From NCBI RefSeq assembly GCF_003095655.1, contig NZ_CP029151.1, forward strand, positions 3,409,001 to 3,473,000: a DNA stretch of 64,000 nt, written 5' to 3'. This document shows positions 9,525 to 19,217 of the stretch, one piece after another. Source of the stretch: Dokdonia sp. Dokd-P16. Lineage in GTDB: Bacteria > Bacteroidota > Bacteroidia > Flavobacteriales > Flavobacteriaceae. How positions within the stretch are numbered: position 1 is the stretch's first letter; every line of letters begins with the position of its first letter. Below the pieces are notes generated by a model. It was not told the DNA's origin. It saw only the letters and a program-made list of their open reading frames with translations, and ran no database searches. Both the position numbers and the translations under genes were made by a program.

Positions 9525-10799
9525 TTATGCCTTAAACAATGGTCTATGCCCCATCATCTCGTTTACACTTGCTGCAACGTTTGCAAGTACTTCATCATTA
9601 TCGTGATGTTGTATTGCTTTATCTATAAAGTTTGCAATCTCGTGCATATCACCTTCTACAAGACCTCGAGTGGTCACTGCAGCTGTACCTATACGTATAC
9701 CAGAAGTAACAAATGGTGACTTATCATCAAATGGTACCATGTTTTTATTTACTGTAATATCTGCTTTTCCTAGTGCTTCTTCGGCTGCTTTTCCTGTCAC
9801 ATCTTTGTTGCGAAGGTCTATAAGCATCATGTGGTTATCTGTACCTCCAGAGATAATATCATATCCTTTAAGTACAAGTGCATCTGCTAGCATTGTTGCA
9901 TTTTTCTTAACCTGCACCATATAATGTAAAAACTCATCTGTAAGTGCTTCTCCAAAGGCGATTGCCTTTGCTCCTATCACATGCATTAATGGCCCTCCCT
10001 GGTTACCTGGAAAAATACCACTATCTAATAATGAAGACATCATTCTTAGATTTCCATTCTTTAATTTGATTCCAAAAGGATTTTCAAAATCTTTCCCCAT
10101 CATGATCATTCCGCCGCGAGGTCCTCGTAACGTTTTATGCGTCGTAGTAGTTACCACGTGACAGTGTGGGATAGGATCTGCAATGATTCCTTTTGCAATA
10201 AGTCCTGCTGGGTGAGCAACATCTGCTAGAAGGATTGCACCTACTGAGTCTGCAATTTCGCGAAAGCGTTTATAATCTATCTCACGAGAGTAAGCAGAAG
10301 CTCCAGCGATAATCATCTTAGGCTGCTCCTTTGTTGCTATCTCTTGAATTTTATCATAATTAAGTAGTCCCGTCTCCTTCTCTACTCCATAAAAAACTGG
10401 ATTATATAAACGTCCAGAAAAGTTTACTGGAGATCCATGAGTAAGGTGACCACCGTGTGCAAGATCAAAACCTAAAAATTTATCTCCTGGCTTTAAACAA
10501 GCATGGAATACTGCTGTGTTTGCTTGTGATCCAGAGTGTGGTTGTACATTTGCATATTCCGCTCCAAAGAGTTCCTTTGCGCGCTCTATAGCAAGTGTCT
10601 CCACCTCGTCTACTACTTCACAACCACCGTAATATCTTTTTCCCGGGTATCCTTCGGCATATTTGTTTGTTAACACAGAACCTGCAGCTTCCATTACTTG
10701 GTCACTTACAAAGTTCTCTGAAGCAATAAGCTCAAGTCCGTTTAATTGGCGTTCTTTTTCTTCTTGGATTAGGTCAAAAATGGCAGTATCACGTTGCAT
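9525..10799 (-). CDS. glyA: serine hydroxymethyltransferase
   Basis: 424 residues, full length. A PLP enzyme that converts serine and tetrahydrofolate to glycine and 5,10-methylene-THF. The PLP-lysine motif [16 protein letters not shown] is intact, as are [15 protein letters not shown] near the N-terminus and the [11 protein letters not shown] loop. The start [12 protein letters not shown] follows a minus-strand TATTTTTG at 10825-10832. One copy of the genome palindrome lies inside the coding region (10256-10269), encoding KRFREI. Confidence 0.98.
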   Translation of the reverse strand: MQRDTAIFDLIQEEKERQLNGLELIASENFVSDQVMEAAGSVLTNKYAEGYPGKRYYGGCEVVDEVETLAIERAKELFGAEYANVQPHSGSQANTAVFHACLKPGDKFLGFDLAHGGHLTHGSPVNFSGRLYNPVFYGVEKETGLLNYDKIQEIATKEQPKMIIAGASAYSREIDYKRFREIADSVGAILLADVAHPAGLIAKGIIADPIPHCHVVTTTTHKTLRGPRGGMIMMGKDFENPFGIKLKNGNLRMMSSLLDSGIFPGNQGGPLMHVIGAKAIAFGEALTDEFLHYMVQVKKNATMLADALVLKGYDIISGGTDNHMMLIDLRNKDVTGKAAEEALGKADITVNKNMVPFDDKSPFVTSGIRIGTAAVTTRGLVEGDMHEIANFIDKAIQHHDNDEVLANVAASVNEMMGHRPLFKA

Positions 10800-10824
10800 A
10801 GTAAAATTGTTTGTTAAAGTGATA

Positions 10825-10832
10825 CAAAAATA
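10825..10832 (-). promoter_or_regulatory. candidate glyA -7 element
   Basis: TATTTTTG on the minus strand, 26 bp upstream of the glyA start. It matches TAnnTTTG but has no clear -33 TTG. Confidence 0.4.
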
Positions 10833-10864
10833 CTACAAAGACTTTTTAAGTATGCGATAAATCC

Positions 10865-10872
10865 TATATTTG
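10865..10872 (+). promoter_or_regulatory. candidate fahA -7 element
   Basis: TATATTTG, 37 bp upstream of the fahA ATG, in the divergent glyA-fahA spacer. No convincing -33 element. Confidence 0.4.
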
Positions 10873-10909
10873 AAGAGAGAATTACAAACAACTTATCAAA
10901 ATATAGACA

Positions 10910-12202
10910 ATGCCACTATCTGCTAACGATCCCTCTAGAAAAACTTGGCTCGAAACGCCAAAAAATACAGATTTCCCAATACAGAATATTCCTTTTGGTG
11001 TATTCTTAACTCGTGATGACGTTATTACAATAGGGACGCGTATAGGAGATTACGCAATAGATCTTGGTGCTTTACACCAGTTAGGTTACTTTGAAGGTAT
11101 CCCACTTACAGATGATATCTTTTTACAAGACACGCTCAATGATTTTATTGCAGATGGTCGTAAAACATGGAGACTAGTACGTAACCGCATTGCCGAAATT
11201 TTTGAAGAAACCAATGAATCTTTACGTGGTAATCAGAAAGATCGAGATGTTGTAATTTTTAAAATGGAAGAAGTTGAGATGCAATTACCTGTACAAATAG
11301 GTGATTATACAGACTTCTACTCAAGCATAGAACACGCTACAAATGTAGGGACCATGTTCCGCGGTGAGGAAAATGCTTTGATGCCTAACTGGCTGCACTT
11401 ACCTGTTGCTTATCATGGGAGAAGTTCTTCTGTAATACCATCGGGAATTCCGGTACACCGTCCTAATGGTCAGAAATTACCTAACGGAGCTACAGAACCT
11501 ATATTTGGCCCATCAAGACTAGTAGATTTTGAACTAGAGATGGCTTTTATTACTACAGATGCAAACATTTTAGGTGAATCTATCACTACTGCAGATGCCG
11601 AGGAAAATATATTTGGACTTGTACTCTTTAATGACTGGAGTGCTCGTGATATTCAAAAATGGGAATATGTGCCACTAGGGCCTTTCCTAGCAAAAAACTT
11701 TGCCTCTTCAATCTCTCCGTGGATTGTAACACTAGATGCGCTTGAGCCTTTTAGAGTAGAAAGCCCTAAGCCTAAAAAAGAATTACTTCCTTACTTACAA
11801 TATGAAGGAAAGAAAAGTTTTGACATTAATCTTGAAGTAGCATTACAACCAGAAGGAAAGAAAGAAACTACGGTTTGTAAATCTAACTTTAAGTACATGT
11901 ACTGGAACATGAGCCAGCAACTAGCACACCATACGGTAAATGGATGTCCTGTAAATGCTGGAGACATGATGGGAAGTGGTACACTTTCTGGAAAAACACC
12001 AGACTCTTACGGATCTATGCTCGAGTTATCATGGAGAGGAGAAAAGCCTATTAAACTTGAAGAAGGTGGTGATCGTAAGTTTATTGAAGATAATGACACT
12101 GTAATTATACGTGGTTACTCTAAAACAAAAGATTATCCTCGCATAGGTTTTGGCGAAGTTTCGACAAAATTACTTCCTGTATTTGAGCCTAAAACTAAAT
12201 AG
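10910..12202 (+). CDS. fahA: fumarylacetoacetase
   Basis: 430 residues, full length. The last step of tyrosine/phenylalanine degradation, splitting fumarylacetoacetate into fumarate and acetoacetate. The N-terminal SH3-like domain is followed by the FAH hydrolase fold. Visible signatures are YTDFYSSIEHATNVGTMFRG (about residues 127-146), the metal-ligand stretch VDFELEMAFI, and NDWSARDIQKWEYVPLGPFL. The downstream small membrane gene starts 14 bp after its stop and may be co-transcribed. Confidence 0.97.
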   Translation: MPLSANDPSRKTWLETPKNTDFPIQNIPFGVFLTRDDVITIGTRIGDYAIDLGALHQLGYFEGIPLTDDIFLQDTLNDFIADGRKTWRLVRNRIAEIFEETNESLRGNQKDRDVVIFKMEEVEMQLPVQIGDYTDFYSSIEHATNVGTMFRGEENALMPNWLHLPVAYHGRSSSVIPSGIPVHRPNGQKLPNGATEPIFGPSRLVDFELEMAFITTDANILGESITTADAEENIFGLVLFNDWSARDIQKWEYVPLGPFLAKNFASSISPWIVTLDALEPFRVESPKPKKELLPYLQYEGKKSFDINLEVALQPEGKKETTVCKSNFKYMYWNMSQQLAHHTVNGCPVNAGDMMGSGTLSGKTPDSYGSMLELSWRGEKPIKLEEGGDRKFIEDNDTVIIRGYSKTKDYPRIGFGEVSTKLLPVFEPKTK

Positions 12203-12216
12203 TGAAGCGTCTATAA

Positions 12217-12408
12217 ATGATTAAAACGATTGCTTTATACTTAGTCATGTTACTAGCGGTAGCCTTTTATGCTAGCGCCTTTTACTTAGGCTATTTACTT
12301 CTTACTCTCATCTTTGGTAACCTTATAAGTATCGTTATCATCTTAAGTTGCGCTGCATGGTACTTTGTAAGAGACTTTAGAAAGAAAAGAAGAGCAAGAT
12401 TGCTTTAA
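12217..12408 (+). CDS. small membrane protein
   Basis: 63 residues, almost entirely two hydrophobic segments (about 4-25 and 27-50) with a strongly basic cytoplasmic tail, RDFRKKRRARLL. It starts 14 bp after fahA and ends just before a palindrome plus terminator, so I infer it is the last gene of the fahA unit. Function unknown. Confidence 0.65.
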   Translation: MIKTIALYLVMLLAVAFYASAFYLGYLLLTLIFGNLISIVIILSCAAWYFVRDFRKKRRARLL

Positions 12409-12414
12409 ATTATA

Positions 12415-12487
12415 GAATCACGCTTTCGCGAAAGCATATAAAACAAAGAAAAGGTTAGCTGCACAGCTAGCCTTTTTTGATTCAGGA
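12415..12487 (+). repeat. palindrome plus terminator module, copy 1
   Basis: AGAATCACGCTTTCGCGAAAGC, then a spacer AAACAAAGAA, then a terminator hairpin and TGATTCAG. Almost the same roughly 73-bp block recurs at 13288-13360. The minus-strand DNA beyond it holds a remnant coding tail in both places. Confidence 0.85.
12450..12478. terminator. intrinsic terminator (copy 1)
   Basis: AAGGTTAGCTG and CAGCTAGCCTT pair with one G-T wobble, followed by TTTTTT. It ends the fahA/small membrane protein unit. Confidence 0.88.
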
Positions 12488-12501
12488 TATTAAGGAAAGC
12501 T

Positions 12502-12552
12502 TTATAAACATGTATAGCAATCACCTATTATAGCAGAAAATTCTCGAACAAC
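12502..12552 (-). pseudogene. remnant C-terminus of a second LamG-lipoprotein gene
   Basis: The minus strand encodes a tail ending GDCYTCL and a stop codon. It matches the last residues of the intact 13375-15378 protein (EGDCYTCL). Similarity fades about 16 codons upstream. The adjacent terminator block is duplicated too, so this looks like the leftover of a tandem gene copy. Confidence 0.6.
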
Positions 12553-12683
12553 TACAAATATTCTTGTTGACAAAATAAAAGTTAAATACCTGATTGATTA
12601 TGTTATTTACCAAATCCTTAACTATCTAAAGAAGGAAAACCGTATAGATTTGAAGTTCTAACTAATTTTATAATTCATTCATC

Positions 12684-13196
12684 ATGAAGCAATTAATCAC
12701 TTTATCATTACTATTATTTTGTGCTACTATGTTTGCACAAGAACAGTTTGAAAAATCAAATTTTTCAGAATTAAAATTAAACGGGCTCTCTACCGCCTTA
12801 GGTACAATCGAAGTAGAATTTGAAAGAACCATTAATGAAAACTCTTCTTTTGGGACATCATTATTTACCACTTTTAATGACTCCGGCGCAGCTTTTTCAT
12901 ATGATTATGACAGTGGTATCACCGGTTTTTATAGACGCTATTTAAGCAAGAAATATGCAAGCGGACTTTTTGTCGAAGGATTTACAATGTTTCACAGTAC
13001 CAAAATCCTTGAGCCTAATGCTACACCAGATACAGATAATAATTTACTTCTAGGTTTAGGCGCAGGTTACAAGTGGATTTCAAAAGAAGGAATCATTTTA
13101 CAAGCAAATTTTGGAATGGGAAGAAACGTTTTTGAAACCAACCAAGATAAAGTGAGTGGTAGAGCTGGAATCAGTATAGGCTATCGTTTCAAGTAA
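12684..13196 (+). CDS. small outer-membrane beta-barrel-like protein
   Basis: 170 residues. A signal peptide ends at TMFAQ. The rest alternates short amphipathic strands (FGTSLFTTF, GITGFYRRYLSKKYASGLFVEGF, LLGLGAGYKWISKEGIILQANFGMGRNVF) and finishes with GRAGISIGYRFK, a typical C-terminal beta-signal with terminal aromatic and basic residues. It is probably an 8-stranded outer-membrane barrel of unknown function, resembling DUF3575-type proteins. The gene lies between two copies of a duplicated terminator module. Confidence 0.72.
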   Translation: MKQLITLSLLLFCATMFAQEQFEKSNFSELKLNGLSTALGTIEVEFERTINENSSFGTSLFTTFNDSGAAFSYDYDSGITGFYRRYLSKKYASGLFVEGFTMFHSTKILEPNATPDTDNNLLLGLGAGYKWISKEGIILQANFGMGRNVFETNQDKVSGRAGISIGYRFK

Positions 13197-13287
13197 TTTT
13201 ACTAAAAAACGATGCTTGTAAAAATATGTCTATGTTAGATGTGCACTATTAACTCTACAGTAGCATCTCGCAGGTATAAATTTTACA

Positions 13288-13360
13288 GAATCACGCTTTC
13301 GCGAAAGCGTAAAAAACAAAGAAAAGGTTAGCTACACAGCTAGCCTTTTTTGATTCAGTC
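13288..13360 (+). repeat. palindrome plus terminator module, copy 2
   Basis: Second copy of the block at 12415-12487, with a perfect ACGCTTTCGCGAAAGCGT at 13293-13310 and only a handful of differences. Confidence 0.85.
13320..13351. terminator. intrinsic terminator (copy 2)
   Basis: AAGGTTAGCT and AGCTAGCCTT with ACAC in the loop, followed by a T run. It separates the convergent beta-barrel and LamG lipoprotein genes. Confidence 0.88.
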
Positions 13361-13374
13361 TGGTGCTAAAAAAT

Positions 13375-15378
13375 CTACAAGCAAGTATAGCAATCACCTT
13401 CTAAAGCAAAGAGTTGTTGAATTTCGCTAGGGTTTAATGCATTTTTATACACTCTAAGATCATCTACATGACCTAAGAAGTCCTGGCCCAGTGTATATTC
13501 ATTTAATGCGCTACTGCCTATATCAAGCGTGGCGCTGATTACCTCATTACGTAGAATCCCGTCTCTGTAAAGTTTTACAGTATTTGTAGCATCTACGGTA
13601 ATTGCTAGATGATGCCAGTCTGTATTCATCCAGTCTACATCTACCTCATTGTTCCAGTCTTCATCTATAATTTCAAAATTATCAGTAAAAAACACTGGTG
13701 TATTCAAGGTAGAAACACCTATGGCAAATCCTTCTTGACTTGCATCTGTACCCTTCTGAAACATAATTTCTAGATCTCCAGAGGTTGTGTTTTGCATTTT
13801 AAACCATACACTCACAGTATACTCTTCACCTTGTACAATACTATTTTCTGCAGTGACAGGAATAGTAAAAGAATCTTGATTAAAACTAATGGCGCAGTGA
13901 TCTGACCCATCCCTATCCACTACACATTCATTTGCCGCAGCGCTGTTTACGTAACCACTTATAAGCTCTACGGGATACTCAGATAAAGGCATATAAATCA
14001 CAAGATCATTAAGATAATCTTGCGGGTTACTACAACAGTCTACTACTGTAAGATTAATGAAAATAATTTTAAACTCACTAGCATCACTTAAAAGTGTAGC
14101 TCTTACCCAAAGCAGCTCCGGACTAGTAGCTGTGGTATAATTAGTAGGATTTGATATTGCGTTCGTTTGATTGCTGGCATCCTCTTGGGTGCGGTAGTAA
14201 GCGATGTCTACTTCTGAGGTGTCACAACCTAAAAGTGTTTCTGTTAAATCAAAGGTAGCCTCACCATCTTGACCATTATCGCACACGTTAAGTACAGCAC
14301 TTACAAAACAATCTAATGGCTCTTGAAAGCAATTTCGCTGGAGTGTCATTACATCATCACCTTTCTCCAATAATAGCGTCTCTTCATCACATTGCGTTAC
14401 CGTCCAGTTCCCTCCTATTTCTGAATTTAAAATAGGCAGATTATAAAAGCTGAGTCTAACACCTGCTGCTGTTGTAGATGTATTCCAACCAGCATCTGCA
14501 ATTACATTAGTGTCAAAATATAAAAGGTAATTATTTGCACCAAAAGAAAATACATAGTTACTAAGTGTATCCTCATTATTAAAAGAAGTTATTTGCCAGT
14601 AACAAGTCATGAGAAAATCATTTACCTCACTCTCTACACATACATCTTCCTCAAAATAATAAATATCCTCTTCATCACAACTTAAAGAAGCCTCTACAAG
14701 CGCAGATGATAACGCACTATGGCTTGACATCTCCTCGGTACTATCATCATGAGCTCTCATCACAATAGGAAAGTTTACAGCTGCTACAAGATTAGTTTCT
14801 TGCATGGTATTTACAAATGATAGTAACTCTCTATCGCTTTGTACACTCACTACATTTGTAATTGTAAATTCTGGATCAAAAGTGCTAAAGCCAAGCGGAT
14901 ATACAAAATCGACGCACTCTATATCTGCATCATTCTGGGTAGCTTGTCCACAAGTTTCTACAAGCTCATCGAAGGCGGACTGTGACGCAACAACTACTTG
15001 CTCATGTGTAGCCGTTGTTACTGTGATAGGAAAGTCAATAGTATAATCGTCTGCATTTCCTTGTTGCTCAAAAAGTTCTGCTACCGTTTCAAAGTCGTCA
15101 GTGTGGTTTACTACAACATCTGCACTATTTATAGTAACCGTAACTGGCAGTATAAGTTCTAAGCAAGGTGCTCTATCAATAATATCATCATGAGAGCCAT
15201 CATTAAGAGCAACATTATACATTAATTGCATTAACTGTGCGCTAGCGTTATCCTCTATCCCTCCTTGAATTGTGCTTTCTTCGAGAAGATCATCTTGACA
15301 ACCTATAGTCATACACAATAGTGCCAGCAACATTAGTCGCTGTAAATGTCTTAATAATGAGTATGATATGGTTTTCAT
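13375..15378 (-). CDS. large LamG-domain surface lipoprotein
   Basis: 667 residues. The signal ends in lipobox MTIGC, so it is a predicted lipoprotein. Residues 40-460 have no family I recognise but are Asp/Glu/Thr-rich, like exported Bacteroidetes proteins. Residues about 465-660 form a concanavalin/LamG fold. The marker strings are LVIYMPLSEYP, YTVSVWFKMQN, DWHHLAITVD and VKLYRDGIL, ending with HVDDLRVYKNALNPSEIQQLF. It probably binds carbohydrate or polymer at the cell surface. It is divergent from the ECF sigma operon 85 bp away, suggesting a functional link. A short remnant of a paralogue lies at 12.5 kb. Confidence 0.8.
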   Translation of the reverse strand: MKTISYSLLRHLQRLMLLALLCMTIGCQDDLLEESTIQGGIEDNASAQLMQLMYNVALNDGSHDDIIDRAPCLELILPVTVTINSADVVVNHTDDFETVAELFEQQGNADDYTIDFPITVTTATHEQVVVASQSAFDELVETCGQATQNDADIECVDFVYPLGFSTFDPEFTITNVVSVQSDRELLSFVNTMQETNLVAAVNFPIVMRAHDDSTEEMSSHSALSSALVEASLSCDEEDIYYFEEDVCVESEVNDFLMTCYWQITSFNNEDTLSNYVFSFGANNYLLYFDTNVIADAGWNTSTTAAGVRLSFYNLPILNSEIGGNWTVTQCDEETLLLEKGDDVMTLQRNCFQEPLDCFVSAVLNVCDNGQDGEATFDLTETLLGCDTSEVDIAYYRTQEDASNQTNAISNPTNYTTATSPELLWVRATLLSDASEFKIIFINLTVVDCCSNPQDYLNDLVIYMPLSEYPVELISGYVNSAAANECVVDRDGSDHCAISFNQDSFTIPVTAENSIVQGEEYTVSVWFKMQNTTSGDLEIMFQKGTDASQEGFAIGVSTLNTPVFFTDNFEIIDEDWNNEVDVDWMNTDWHHLAITVDATNTVKLYRDGILRNEVISATLDIGSSALNEYTLGQDFLGHVDDLRVYKNALNPSEIQQLFALEGDCYTCL

Positions 15379-15472
15379 TTTTTTCTGGCGTACTGCAATA
15401 ATAAAACAACTTTAAAGAAAAAACTCCTACCCCATTTAAGTTATTATTTACATTTCTCTATTATTGCACTCG

Positions 15473-15991
15473 ATGAAGAAAGAAGATAACAAAGGTGTTT
15501 GCCACGAGACTATATATAATAGAGTCTTTAAAGCGCATTCTAAAAATCTGTTTAATTTTCTTTATTACAAATTTGGGAACAACTACAATCCCGAAGATAA
15601 AGTACAAGAGGCCTTTATTAAGCTTTGGGAAAACTGCGCAAAAGTTTCTGAAGAGAAGGCAAAAAGCTATCTATTTACTATAGCAAATAACCTCACGCTT
15701 AACGCCTATGCACATCAGAAGGTGGTATTAAAATTTAAAAAGAATACCCCTAAAGATTATACAAATGAGACTCCAGAATTTGTACTTGAAGAACAAGAGT
15801 ACCAGCAAAAACTTGAAAAAGCGATTGCAAATCTCACAGAGGCGCAGCGCACAGCTTTTTTACTAAACCGCGTAGAAGGAAAAAAGCACAAGGAAATTGC
15901 AGCGCTCTTAGGTATCTCTACAAAGGCAGTAGAAAAAAGAATTTACGGCGCTTTAAAAAAATTAAAAATAGAAATCACAGAGCTCAGGTAG
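15473..15991 (+). CDS. ECF RNA polymerase sigma-70 factor
   Basis: About 172 residues. Region 2 (FNFLYYKFGNNYNPEDKVQEAFIKLWE) and region 4 (LTEAQRTAFLLNRVEGKKHKEIAALLGISTKAVEKRI) are complete, as in extracytoplasmic-function sigma factors. A longer frame begins with TTG at 15464, but the ATG at 15473 (MKKEDNKG) is the better start. A FecR anti-sigma gene follows after 39 bp, then a TonB receptor: the classic cell-surface signalling trio in which ligand uptake releases the sigma factor. Confidence 0.93.
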   Translation: MKKEDNKGVCHETIYNRVFKAHSKNLFNFLYYKFGNNYNPEDKVQEAFIKLWENCAKVSEEKAKSYLFTIANNLTLNAYAHQKVVLKFKKNTPKDYTNETPEFVLEEQEYQQKLEKAIANLTEAQRTAFLLNRVEGKKHKEIAALLGISTKAVEKRIYGALKKLKIEITELR

Positions 15992-16030
15992 GAAATATAA
16001 CAACAACCTTGTTACATATATAGTAACGCT

Positions 16031-16930
16031 ATGGAAAAAGAACAATTAATAAGTAAATGGCTCGATAACGAGCTTAGCGAGAGTGAGCTTCAAGCTTTTA
16101 AAAATCTTGAAGAGTACGATGACTACACGCGTATTTCTGATACCGTTAAACATCTAGAGATTCCTACTTACAACGTAGATAAACAACTTGAGGCGCTACA
16201 TACACGTGTTAATGCTAAAAAATCTAAAGTGATTGCGTTAAAACCTTTCTTACGTGTCGCAGCAGTACTTATCCTATTTATAGGGGTTTACTATGCACTA
16301 TCACTGAGATCTTCTAGTTCTGATCATTACACACAAACTGCTCAAAAAGAGTCCATCACTTTACCAGATAACTCCACAGTAATGCTTAACGCAATGTCTT
16401 CACTTACTTATGATAAAGATACGTGGGAAGCGCAACGCAATGTATCTTTAGAAGGAGAAGCTTATTTTAAAGTGGCAAAGGGAACTACTTTTAATGTGAA
16501 AACTTCAAATGGAACCGTAACGGTATTAGGGACACAATTTAATATCAAAAATAGAGATGAATATTTTGACGTAATATGTTATGAAGGTTCTGTAAAAGTA
16601 ACAACCACAACTCAAGAAGTAATATTAAAAGCTGGAGACCGCTTTCGCGAAAGCGTACTTATAACAGGAACTACAATCCCAAGCACTCCAAAATCACCGT
16701 CTTGGATACGTAATGAAAGTTCCTTTGAAAAAACTCCCTTAAGAGAAGTTATTGCAGAATTAGAAAGACAATATCAAGTACATGTTAATGTAGACGAAGT
16801 ATTTGCTCAAGAGCTTTACACAGGAACATTTACACACGATAATATAGATATTGCTCTCAAATCTATAAGTCTACCTTTTAATTTAACCTATACCAAAGAG
16901 GAAAAAAAGGTAACTTTAGCTCGTGATTAA
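16031..16930 (+). CDS. FecR-type anti-sigma factor
   Basis: 299 residues. A short cytoplasmic part is followed by a membrane helix (VAAVLILFIGVYYALSL, about 76-92). The FecR periplasmic domain (about 110-210) contains LPDNSTVMLNAMSSLTYD and VTVLGTQFNIKNRD. The C-terminal DUF4974-like domain starts at SWIRNESSFEKTPLREVIAELERQ. It transmits the ligand state of the outer-membrane receptor to the sigma factor. A genome palindrome lies inside the gene (16640-16655) and encodes DRFRES. Its stop codon overlaps the receptor start by 8 bp. Confidence 0.93.
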   Translation: MEKEQLISKWLDNELSESELQAFKNLEEYDDYTRISDTVKHLEIPTYNVDKQLEALHTRVNAKKSKVIALKPFLRVAAVLILFIGVYYALSLRSSSSDHYTQTAQKESITLPDNSTVMLNAMSSLTYDKDTWEAQRNVSLEGEAYFKVAKGTTFNVKTSNGTVTVLGTQFNIKNRDEYFDVICYEGSVKVTTTTQEVILKAGDRFRESVLITGTTIPSTPKSPSWIRNESSFEKTPLREVIAELERQYQVHVNVDEVFAQELYTGTFTHDNIDIALKSISLPFNLTYTKEEKKVTLARD

Positions 16931-19217
16931 AAAAGTTTTCTCAATACTTTTTCCTATAATATTCTTTTTATTTTTTTCTGATGTAAGATCTCAAGAGAAT
17001 AATAGCGAGAGAATACCTCTAGTTGCTGTTTTAAAAAGCATCGAGACAAGGTATGACGTAAGGTTTTCATATGTAGATGAACTCGTTTCTTCCATTAAAA
17101 TACCACGTATTTCAAATGATAAAACTCTTGACGAGGCGCTCCTTTTTATAACCAACTATACAGGCTATGATTTTGATAAACTTAATAATCGTTTTATAGT
17201 TTTAAGAGATCTCAATCGTCCTAGCGAAATTCAAGAACTCGATAATATTTACATTGCTTCCCTACTTACTTCTGGAATATCTAAATCTAGCTCTGGGGTT
17301 ACTATAATAGCTCCAAAGCAATTTGGTATTCTCCCTGGAGTCATAGAGCCAGATGTACTACAAACAGTCCAAGCCTTACCAGGAATTATAAGCACCGATG
17401 AGACCGTATCTGATCTAAATATACGTGGAGGAACAAATGATCAAAACCTGATACTTTGGGATGGCATTAAAATGTATCAATCTGGACATTTTTTCGGACT
17501 CATATCTGCATTTAATCCATATTTAACTAAACGAGTTGAAGTCATAAAAAATGGCACAAGTGCACGGTATGGCGATGGTGTTTCTGGAGTACTCAAAATA
17601 GGACTAGAGGACAGCCTGTCTAATGAAAAAAGTGGAAGCATAAGTGCAAACTTGCTGCATGTAAAAGGGTTTGCTAGACTACCGCTCACAAAAAAATCTA
17701 CTTTACTCCTATCTGCTAGAAGATCTCATACAGATATAACTGAAACGCCTACATACAGCAATTATACGAATCGTATTTTTCAAGATACAGATCTAGAAAT
17801 GAGCGAAAATCTTCCCGTTTCTGCATCAAATATTAACTTCTTTTTTTATGATATTAGTGCAAAATACATCTACAACATAAGCGATCGTGATTACCTAAGT
17901 GTAAGCGCTACTACACTGTTTAACAAGTTAGAATACAATGAAAACACTACGGCTGCAGGAGTCTTTGCTCGTAGTGGTATAAATCAAGGAAATCGAGGTT
18001 TAAAAATTAAATATGCAAGACAGTGGAATCCACAATTTAAAACTGATCTTAATTTATATGCATCAAACTACAATCTAAAATCACGTAATTTTAATATAGA
18101 AAATAACCAGCAACTTGACCAAGAAAACGAAGTTCTTGACTTAGGTTTCACATTAAATACACATTTAAAGCTGAGTGATAATTTTAGGTGGGAAAATGGG
18201 TATCAATTTACAGAGATAGGAACTAGAAACCTCGCACAAACTAACAACCCGATATTTTTTAGAAATGAAAAAAATGTTACTCGCACTCAAGCCCTATTTA
18301 CAGAGCTTTCTTTTCTCTCTAGCAACAATACCACACAATTTACTGTGGGCTCCAGAGCAAGCTACCTAAAGCGTTTTAACAAGCTTATTGTAGAGCCTAG
18401 ACTACGTTTTAGTCAACGGTTTTTAAATTACTTTAAGATAAGTGCTCTTGGCGAGTTTAAAAACCAATCTATTTTTCAAATTATTGATCAGCCTAATGAT
18501 TTTTTAGGACTTGAACGAAGAAGATGGGTCGCGGCAAATGAAGATAACTTACCTATATTAAGAAGCAAGCAAGCATCTGTAAGCCTAGATTACACTAGAA
18601 ATAAATGGTTATTTAGTGTGGAGGGATATGTAAAAGAAGTCGCAGGAATTTCCTCGAGAAGCCAAGGTTTTCAGAACCAATTTCAATTTACAAATGCTAC
18701 TGGATCCTATGATGTTACAGGGCTTGACTTTCTTACAAGCAAGCGGTTTAAATCTTTTACTAGTTGGCTCAGTTATTCCTATTCAAAAAACAACTATACT
18801 TTTGACGCACTAAATGAAAGCCGCAGATTCCCTAACAACAAAGACATTAGACATTCTGTAAGCGCAGGAACTTCGTATAGTCTGGAACGTTTTAAACTTT
18901 CGCTAGGATTTAATTGGCGCTCTGGAACACCATTCACACGCCCACAAAATCAAAGTATTCTACAAAATAATCAGATCGTTTATGAGAGACCTAACTCTTC
19001 ATTATCAGATAGCTTTCTGAGATTTGATATCTCTACCATATACAATTTTAAAATACTTAAGAATGATGCTCAAATAGGCGCATCTATCTGGAATCTGTTT
19101 AACAACAATAATATCCTAAATACCTATTATCTTGTTGACAGTGAGAATGAAGTGCAGCAAATGACTGTAAAATCACTGGGCTTTACACCAAACCTTAGTT
19201 TTCAGTATAACTTTTAG
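16923..19217 (+). CDS. TonB-dependent outer-membrane receptor with STN signalling domain
   Basis: 764 residues, GTG start overlapping the fecR-like stop. A signal peptide ends near DVRSQ. The STN domain (about 28-95) talks to the FecR protein. The plug (about 130-240) contains GVIEPDVLQTVQALPGI, LNIRGGTNDQNLILWDGI and YGDGVSGVLKIG. The rest is a 22-strand-type beta-barrel ending PNLSFQYNF with the terminal aromatic expected for outer-membrane insertion. It probably imports an unknown ligand and signals it. The stop overlaps the convergent apt stop by 4 bp, and no terminator separates them. Confidence 0.92.
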   Translation: MIKKVFSILFPIIFFLFFSDVRSQENNSERIPLVAVLKSIETRYDVRFSYVDELVSSIKIPRISNDKTLDEALLFITNYTGYDFDKLNNRFIVLRDLNRPSEIQELDNIYIASLLTSGISKSSSGVTIIAPKQFGILPGVIEPDVLQTVQALPGIISTDETVSDLNIRGGTNDQNLILWDGIKMYQSGHFFGLISAFNPYLTKRVEVIKNGTSARYGDGVSGVLKIGLEDSLSNEKSGSISANLLHVKGFARLPLTKKSTLLLSARRSHTDITETPTYSNYTNRIFQDTDLEMSENLPVSASNINFFFYDISAKYIYNISDRDYLSVSATTLFNKLEYNENTTAAGVFARSGINQGNRGLKIKYARQWNPQFKTDLNLYASNYNLKSRNFNIENNQQLDQENEVLDLGFTLNTHLKLSDNFRWENGYQFTEIGTRNLAQTNNPIFFRNEKNVTRTQALFTELSFLSSNNTTQFTVGSRASYLKRFNKLIVEPRLRFSQRFLNYFKISALGEFKNQSIFQIIDQPNDFLGLERRRWVAANEDNLPILRSKQASVSLDYTRNKWLFSVEGYVKEVAGISSRSQGFQNQFQFTNATGSYDVTGLDFLTSKRFKSFTSWLSYSYSKNNYTFDALNESRRFPNNKDIRHSVSAGTSYSLERFKLSLGFNWRSGTPFTRPQNQSILQNNQIVYERPNSSLSDSFLRFDISTIYNFKILKNDAQIGASIWNLFNNNNILNTYYLVDSENEVQQMTVKSLGFTPNLSFQYNF

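Noticed and set aside
16923-19217. SusC-type glycan importer
   Set aside because: It has an STN domain and FecR partner but no SusD neighbour and lacks the CarboxypepD-like repeat typical of SusC.
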